From positions 2,418,001 to 2,482,000 of the forward strand of contig CASHTG010000012.1 of the NCBI GenBank assembly GCA_949357655.1: a stretch of DNA of 64,000 nt, in the 5' to 3' direction. Positions 59,001 through 64,000 of the stretch are shown piece after piece. Position 1 is the first letter of the stretch; each line of letters begins with the position of its first letter. The notes below the pieces were generated by a model that made no database searches, was not told where the DNA came from, and saw only the letters and a list, made by a program, of their open reading frames with translations. The position numbers and the translations under genes were made by a program. The stretch is from Parascedosporium putredinis. Lineage: Eukaryota; Ascomycota; Sordariomycetes; Microascales; Microascaceae.

Positions 59001-61344
59001 GCAACCAAAGGCGTGCTACAAATAATAATATGCTTGGGAGACGCAGTTGTCTCGAGAACTGAGAAACGCCACCGACGACCAGGACATGCCGTGTTGAGCA
59101 TAGAAGATGCGAGGAGGTGGGCTCTGGCACGGGTTCCCCATCGTCTTGCTCTCCGTTCTATCCTCCATTTACCGAGAGGGCTAGTGCATATGTAGCTCGG
59201 GCGTGTTGGAAAAAATCCAGGATCAAGTCAGTACTGGCTGTACCGACGTGCTTGACTTCTTTGTGCGCCAAACAACTGCTGCAGGGTCGAGAATAACCCG
59301 GCCAAATGGCAGGAAAATCCGGGGACGATGTGCATCGCCCAATATCACTGGGTAAAATGGGCTGCATGAAGAGCACAAACACATTGTGAGAAGGTGATGG
59401 TTAATAGGCCGAAAGGCCATCGCTGATAGACACCCATTCTTGGGTGGACCCGGTCAATAGAATTCGAGAATGGCTCCAGGATATATCCCTTTGCTCTATG
59501 ATCTAGATGTCTAGAAAGATTGCCCTGATCTCATGAAGTTGATTCACTGGGAACGAATACAATCTTTAATACAATGTGCTTACTTCCTCTTCCGTACAAT
59601 AGCAACGACTGTTATCGATGGCTTCAATGTTACTTGGCTCGGTTCTAGGCGGCGGGCAGGTAATATCAACAATGTCCTAATCGACTTCCCGCCTCTATCG
59701 CCAATTAACGAAGCAGTGCAACTCGCACCACCTCAATTCAATAGTGTTGGCAGGCGCGCTGACTGGAGCACCACCGTTGGTGGTGCCCCCGATCAGTTCG
59801 ATCCTCTCACACCTATTTAGTTCGGAACGGTTCCCCTTCTGGGAACCTTTTCCTCTCCCCATCATCCATCACCTATCCACATTCAGATCCTTTTCCCACC
59901 ATTTTCTCCCTACAAATAGTACTTCGTACATGTAGCCCTGCCTCCTGGCGACGAGCGGTAATGCCAGGCAAGTCCCTCCTGCCGCCTCGACTGCTCTTCT
60001 ACCCCCACCGTTCAACGGAGACGGGGCACTTCTTCCCCTCCGTACATCTATCAATTCCTGCCGGATGTCATCAGTAGGGCGATCGTCCTTGGAAGCATTC
60101 CGCCCATTAAATATAGGGTATGGCCTCCTTGCTCCATGGGTACACATTTGATCCATCTGTCATTGATGAATGCCACTCAATCCCAATTCACAGCTATCTG
60201 GCCAACAAAAATCGAACCCCCTCTTGCCCCCTCGTCGCTCGCCACCCTGTCTCAATTATACGCCACACACAGAGTTCTGCAAATCATCAAGGTGAACACC
60301 CTTGAAGAACGGCTTTTATTCGCTCCAGAAACCCAGCTATCTTACTCTCGTTATTGGCCGGCGTCCACCTTGATATTCTCTCGTTTTGACTCGGCTTGCT
60401 CTCGTGGCTAACTGGGGGGGCATGGACTCTCCCTAGCCTTGTACAAGGCGACTGTGAGATGGTGTTGTTCGGGCCGGTTGGGTATGAAGTAGCTCTGATG
60501 AGGGGAGCGGCCGGTCAGGTTTGCCGGACCAGCTCCAGGCCTTGAGCATCTAGAGTCAATGCTATCCGATCAGCCCAGACTGAATCCTTCAAGCCCCCGC
60601 TCCCTCCGCTCTTCCAGGGCAGTCGGATTCTGATCCATCCATCTACAAGTATGTATTGTAACGGACAAGTGTTGGCCTGAGGCCAGGAATTTGACTTCAC
60701 ATTCGTTGTCCTCACGGAACAACAGTGGCAGCAGAATGTCGATAGTGGAGGCTGTTCGTGCTTGCCCCGCTCAACCAACACAAGTACCAAAACAGGTCCA
60801 CCGTCAGCTATTATCGAGAGGGGGTCAAGGTGGTCGTCGTTTGCCAACAAAACAATAGAACCATTTCACCCGCCCCTGCAACCTGCGACCACCTTTTCGG
60901 CCACAACTTGTCATGGGGGTGACGGGAGTCCAAGCCTTCCCCCAAACGACCATCCTTCTCCGCTTTCAACGACACAACGAAGAAAAATGCAAAGTGGGGT
61001 ATACACTCCATTCCGGCTTTTTATTTTCTACTTCCTTTCGTAGTCACGTAACTGATGCTAAAAGCCTCAAACTCATGAGCGGAGCTGGAGCGGCGATTCG
61101 ATAGTCTTGAAAGTCCGGAATAGATTTGGACCACCTTTTAACGGGATGTGGGTGACAAGAGGCGAATGATTACAAGTGCTGACCTCCCCGATCTTTCCTT
61201 GTCGTGGGTCGCAAATGGTGTGAGATGGCTGCAAGACGTGGTGCGCTCTGATTGGGTCAACTCACCCCAATTCCTTGCAAGCGCGGTGCCCACCCACGCT
61301 TCCCAACCCTCTGTGTTGGCGCATCTTGGATAGTGTGGATGTGG

Positions 61345-61384
61345 GTGTGTGAGTGTGTGTGAGTGTGTGTGAGTGTGTGTTGTG
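61345..61384. repeat. GTGTGTGAGT tandem repeat
   Basis: Nearly four copies of a 10-bp GT-rich unit in noncoding DNA. Confidence 0.85.
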
Positions 61385-64000
61385 TCTGCCTGTGTGGGCG
61401 TGGGAGGGGTATTCTGGGGAAATCCAAAAGGAGCTCTCATCTCTTCCTCTCAGAAAGCGTTCGGTGAAAGTACTGGCGTGGGATGAATCTGACAAAGGCA
61501 GGCGACATCCTTGCGTTTCGAGGAAATAGATGAGAACCTGCTGCCAAACCCGCCTGCCCTATCCAGAAAAACTGGAGTAGCCCCTCCTCGACTCCTCCGT
61601 TCGAGGGCAGGAGAGTCGAAGAGACGGCTGAGGGCAAGATGGCGTGATGTTTCCCCATGATAAGCCCCTTCAAGACTTACCAGTGAGAGGACCACTTTCA
61701 ATTGCTCTCCTCTCGAAATACTACTTCGTACTCCTCCAAAGGTAGACGCATCCTTGGGTTCCTGACTTGGACTGAGTGATCACACTCCCCACCTCGGGAA
61801 GACGATAGTGGGGGAGGGCTGAGGTGGCAGGTTCAAAGGCGGATCCTTGCTCCCAAAAGCCCCCACCAAGAAAGAGATCCAGTCACTTCGTGATCACTCA
61901 CAGCTCGCCCCCTCCTTCCCTCTCGCAAAAGCCAAGACGATTAATATCGCGCCGGAACCTCTGAAACTAACGCTGACCCAACAATCTTTGCGGGTTACGG
62001 TTGACTACATATCTCCTGTACATAGCCGTTATCCGTGCAGCGCGGAAACGGACTGATACATGGTGCTTCTGAAAAATTCCTCTCAGTACCTGCATTGCAT
62101 GGACAGGCGGTGGACGACAGGATATGGGGCTATAATCGTTCGCTCTCAGTTATAGATGTTGTCTTCTCAAACCCGCGAAGGCGGAAAATGAAGCCAGGGA
62201 GAGAAATGACACAATGATGACCCCAAGCTGGAAACGGCCCTTTCAACTTATGTGGGAGAGGAGGAAGAACCCATAAGAGCAAAGGGAAACTGTCACCTTT
62301 ATTCCTACACTTGCGCAAAGGCTTCAAGGTCGAGAATAGCGAGGTTGATTCGGCTGGGAATCTTATACCATTGCCATTACACCTTGGTCGACCCAATCCT
62401 AAACCAAGGACAGGAAAAAGACTGAGGATTATTTCAACGCGAGTAAAGATAAAGTGTTGAAAGAAGAGCACACAAACGAGGGCAGATGGAGCATCGATCT
62501 TTTCTGACCAACGTACACTATAGATTACTTGCACTTTGAGAAAAGAAATGGGTTACAGAGGGTATTCAAGTCAAGGTGGCACTTCGTACCAGAAAGCGCG
62601 ATGCGATGGATTTTCCGAGCCGGAGCGGTGTGTGGGGGTGTCTTTGAAACGGGGCTAACCAGGGGAACCTTGCCCTTACCCTTGTTGAAAGAGGCTTTAT
62701 CATTGGTTATCGGCGACACGTACATAGCCGCTGTGCATTGGATCGTATGCGAGTGCTTGAGCCAACTGCGCGGGCCCCTGTCCAACCCATTCCCGGGGAA
62801 TGTCTCTCCTGCACAGCTATTTTGTTTTCTTTCTCGAAACCTCCTATAGTATTAAGAGAGGGACCAAGGAAAGGACGTCTATATATCATCGAATTGGTTA
62901 AGCAGTAATGGTAGTTGAATTTGAGGAGATCGATTGGTCCGCACATAAAGAGGGCGTGCAATTAAGGCAAACTGATTCGGGCGGACGAAAAGCTAGAACG
63001 GAAAGACAACCATTGAAGTGCCTCTCATGATATGGGATGAGGGAGTCTGGGGTTAGTTTGGTGAATAAGAGGAGATCTAGCTTGGGATAAAGAAGAAGAG
63101 TCAGCCCGTCCGGGAGCGCCCACCGCCGCAAGATGCCACACTTCTGCGCCGAGGTTCGCCTCTCGGAGGAGGTTGGCGTCTTAGGTAGGATAGAATAAGT
63201 TAGTGGACCTCCGAAGGCAAGTTTGCTTGGCTTACCCTTGGAAGCCGGATCACTTCGATTGGCGTTGACGGAATTGATCCTTGAATCAGCACCAAGTGGT
63301 TGCGAACAAGGTTGAGCCTTTGGTCCGTCGACAGGGTTTGTGAGAGGGCAAGATTCTGTGCTGATGGCCCCTGAAACCTACAATCGGCGATTTTTAATTT
63401 ATTTCCTAGGTGGACTTGCACCGACCTCGTTTGCTGGATTTTCGGCCAAGTGCACCGAGGACACCCAGCGGCTTGAGCGATGGGTGAGTGATGGGCGACA
63501 GATTCCGCCCAGACTTGTGCTCAACTGTCTCCCCTGAGACAAGATTATCGGGGAGGTGGCGCTAGGGCTGATGGCCAGGAAGATCCCGTTATCAATGCGC
63601 CTTCAGGTCAAAGCTCCAATCCATTCACACATTTTCCCCATTCTTTCTTTCCTTCTCTCCTTGATTCAGATGTCGACGAGGATCACCACGAGTAGAATCT
63701 ACAAGTATTAATATGATCCACCAACTCCGCCCACCCGCTCTTTCTCCGATCGTCGGGCCAGACAAACGATGCCTTTGATGTACCATGTACCCTGTCTAAT
63801 ATGAGAGCACCATTATTGAGGGCTTAACTCGCCTACTCCTCTTTCAGCCATCGCAGCGAGACATTGACGATGCAAGCAGGGTAAGAAAAACCTCAAGTTG
63901 ATTTACTCAATCGTCAAAAAGGAAATCCAGGAAAATGGCTAGAATAGCACTATGAACCGCGCCATGAGGACATTAATAAAAGAACCCTCTTAAAACCTGG

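Larger units (their letters stand above)
48097..64000. other. Gene desert of about 15.9 kb
   Basis: No ORF here shows a recognisable domain, splice architecture or coding bias, on either strand, even allowing for one-base shifts. The longest open frames are about 130-165 codons and overlap one another antisense. I found no tRNA T-arm/A-box pair, 5S or spliceosomal RNA. The stretch holds five exact TACTTCGTA-type motifs (52796, 55915, 57971, 59920, 61722), a near match at 62580, two TACATGTA (55858, 59927), several microsatellites and homopolymers of 15 or more bases near 50803, 57006 and 58206. Confidence 0.55.

Overview
The window comes from the nuclear genome of a filamentous ascomycete, most likely a Sordariomycete; the placement is inferred from gene content. 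Support comes from spliceosomal introns of about 50-170 nt with GTAAG/GTGAG-type donors and CTAAC-type branch sites, pyrimidine-rich leaders, and typical filamentous-fungal proteins (a CCG-6-like wall protein, a fungal TACC-type coiled-coil protein, COP9 subunit 3, a Mit1-type remodeler). I recognise eleven protein-coding genes and one tRNA gene. No mobile element, CRISPR array, rRNA or viral sequence is visible.

Layout. 1-6.5 kb: no recognisable gene. 6.5-10.5 kb: on the minus strand, a GPI-anchored cysteine-rich wall protein, a tRNA-Arg and a mitochondrial rRNA 2'-O-methyltransferase (MRM1 type). 11.1-16.3 kb: divergent from it, a large PHD/chromodomain/SNF2 remodeler of the Mit1/CHD3 type. 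17.9-19.9 kb: a CCCH zinc-finger protein. 21.4-23.1 kb: COP9 signalosome subunit 3. 23.65-25.7 kb, minus: replication protein A large subunit. 26.4-27.5 kb: a dienelactone-hydrolase family protein. 27.5-34 kb: gene-poor. 34.05-34.6 kb: a small CCG-6-like wall protein with a clear promoter. 39.3-41.8 kb: an acetyl/propionyl-CoA synthetase. 43-45.3 kb: a TACC-like coiled-coil protein. 45.8-47.1 kb, minus: a quinone oxidoreductase. 47.1-64 kb: almost 17 kb with no recognisable gene. The genes are unrelated housekeeping and surface functions, not a cluster.

The strongest general observation concerns sequence quality. Every recognised protein gene is broken by one or more single-base shifts, nearly all of them one base missing from a short homopolymer run. 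I count about 33 in roughly 20 kb of coding sequence. Restoring one base per run, together with the predicted introns, gives a coding length divisible by three for every gene. The pattern also hits genes expected to be essential, such as the RPA large subunit, so base-calling or assembly error is far likelier than pseudogenisation. Uncorrected ORF calling badly under-annotates this window.

The second observation is a dispersed 9-mer, TACTTCGTA/TACGAAGTA, with 13 exact copies in 64 kb (about 0.5 expected). The palindrome TACATGTA has 11 copies (about 1 expected). All lie outside the recognised genes, and some copies are fused to each other.
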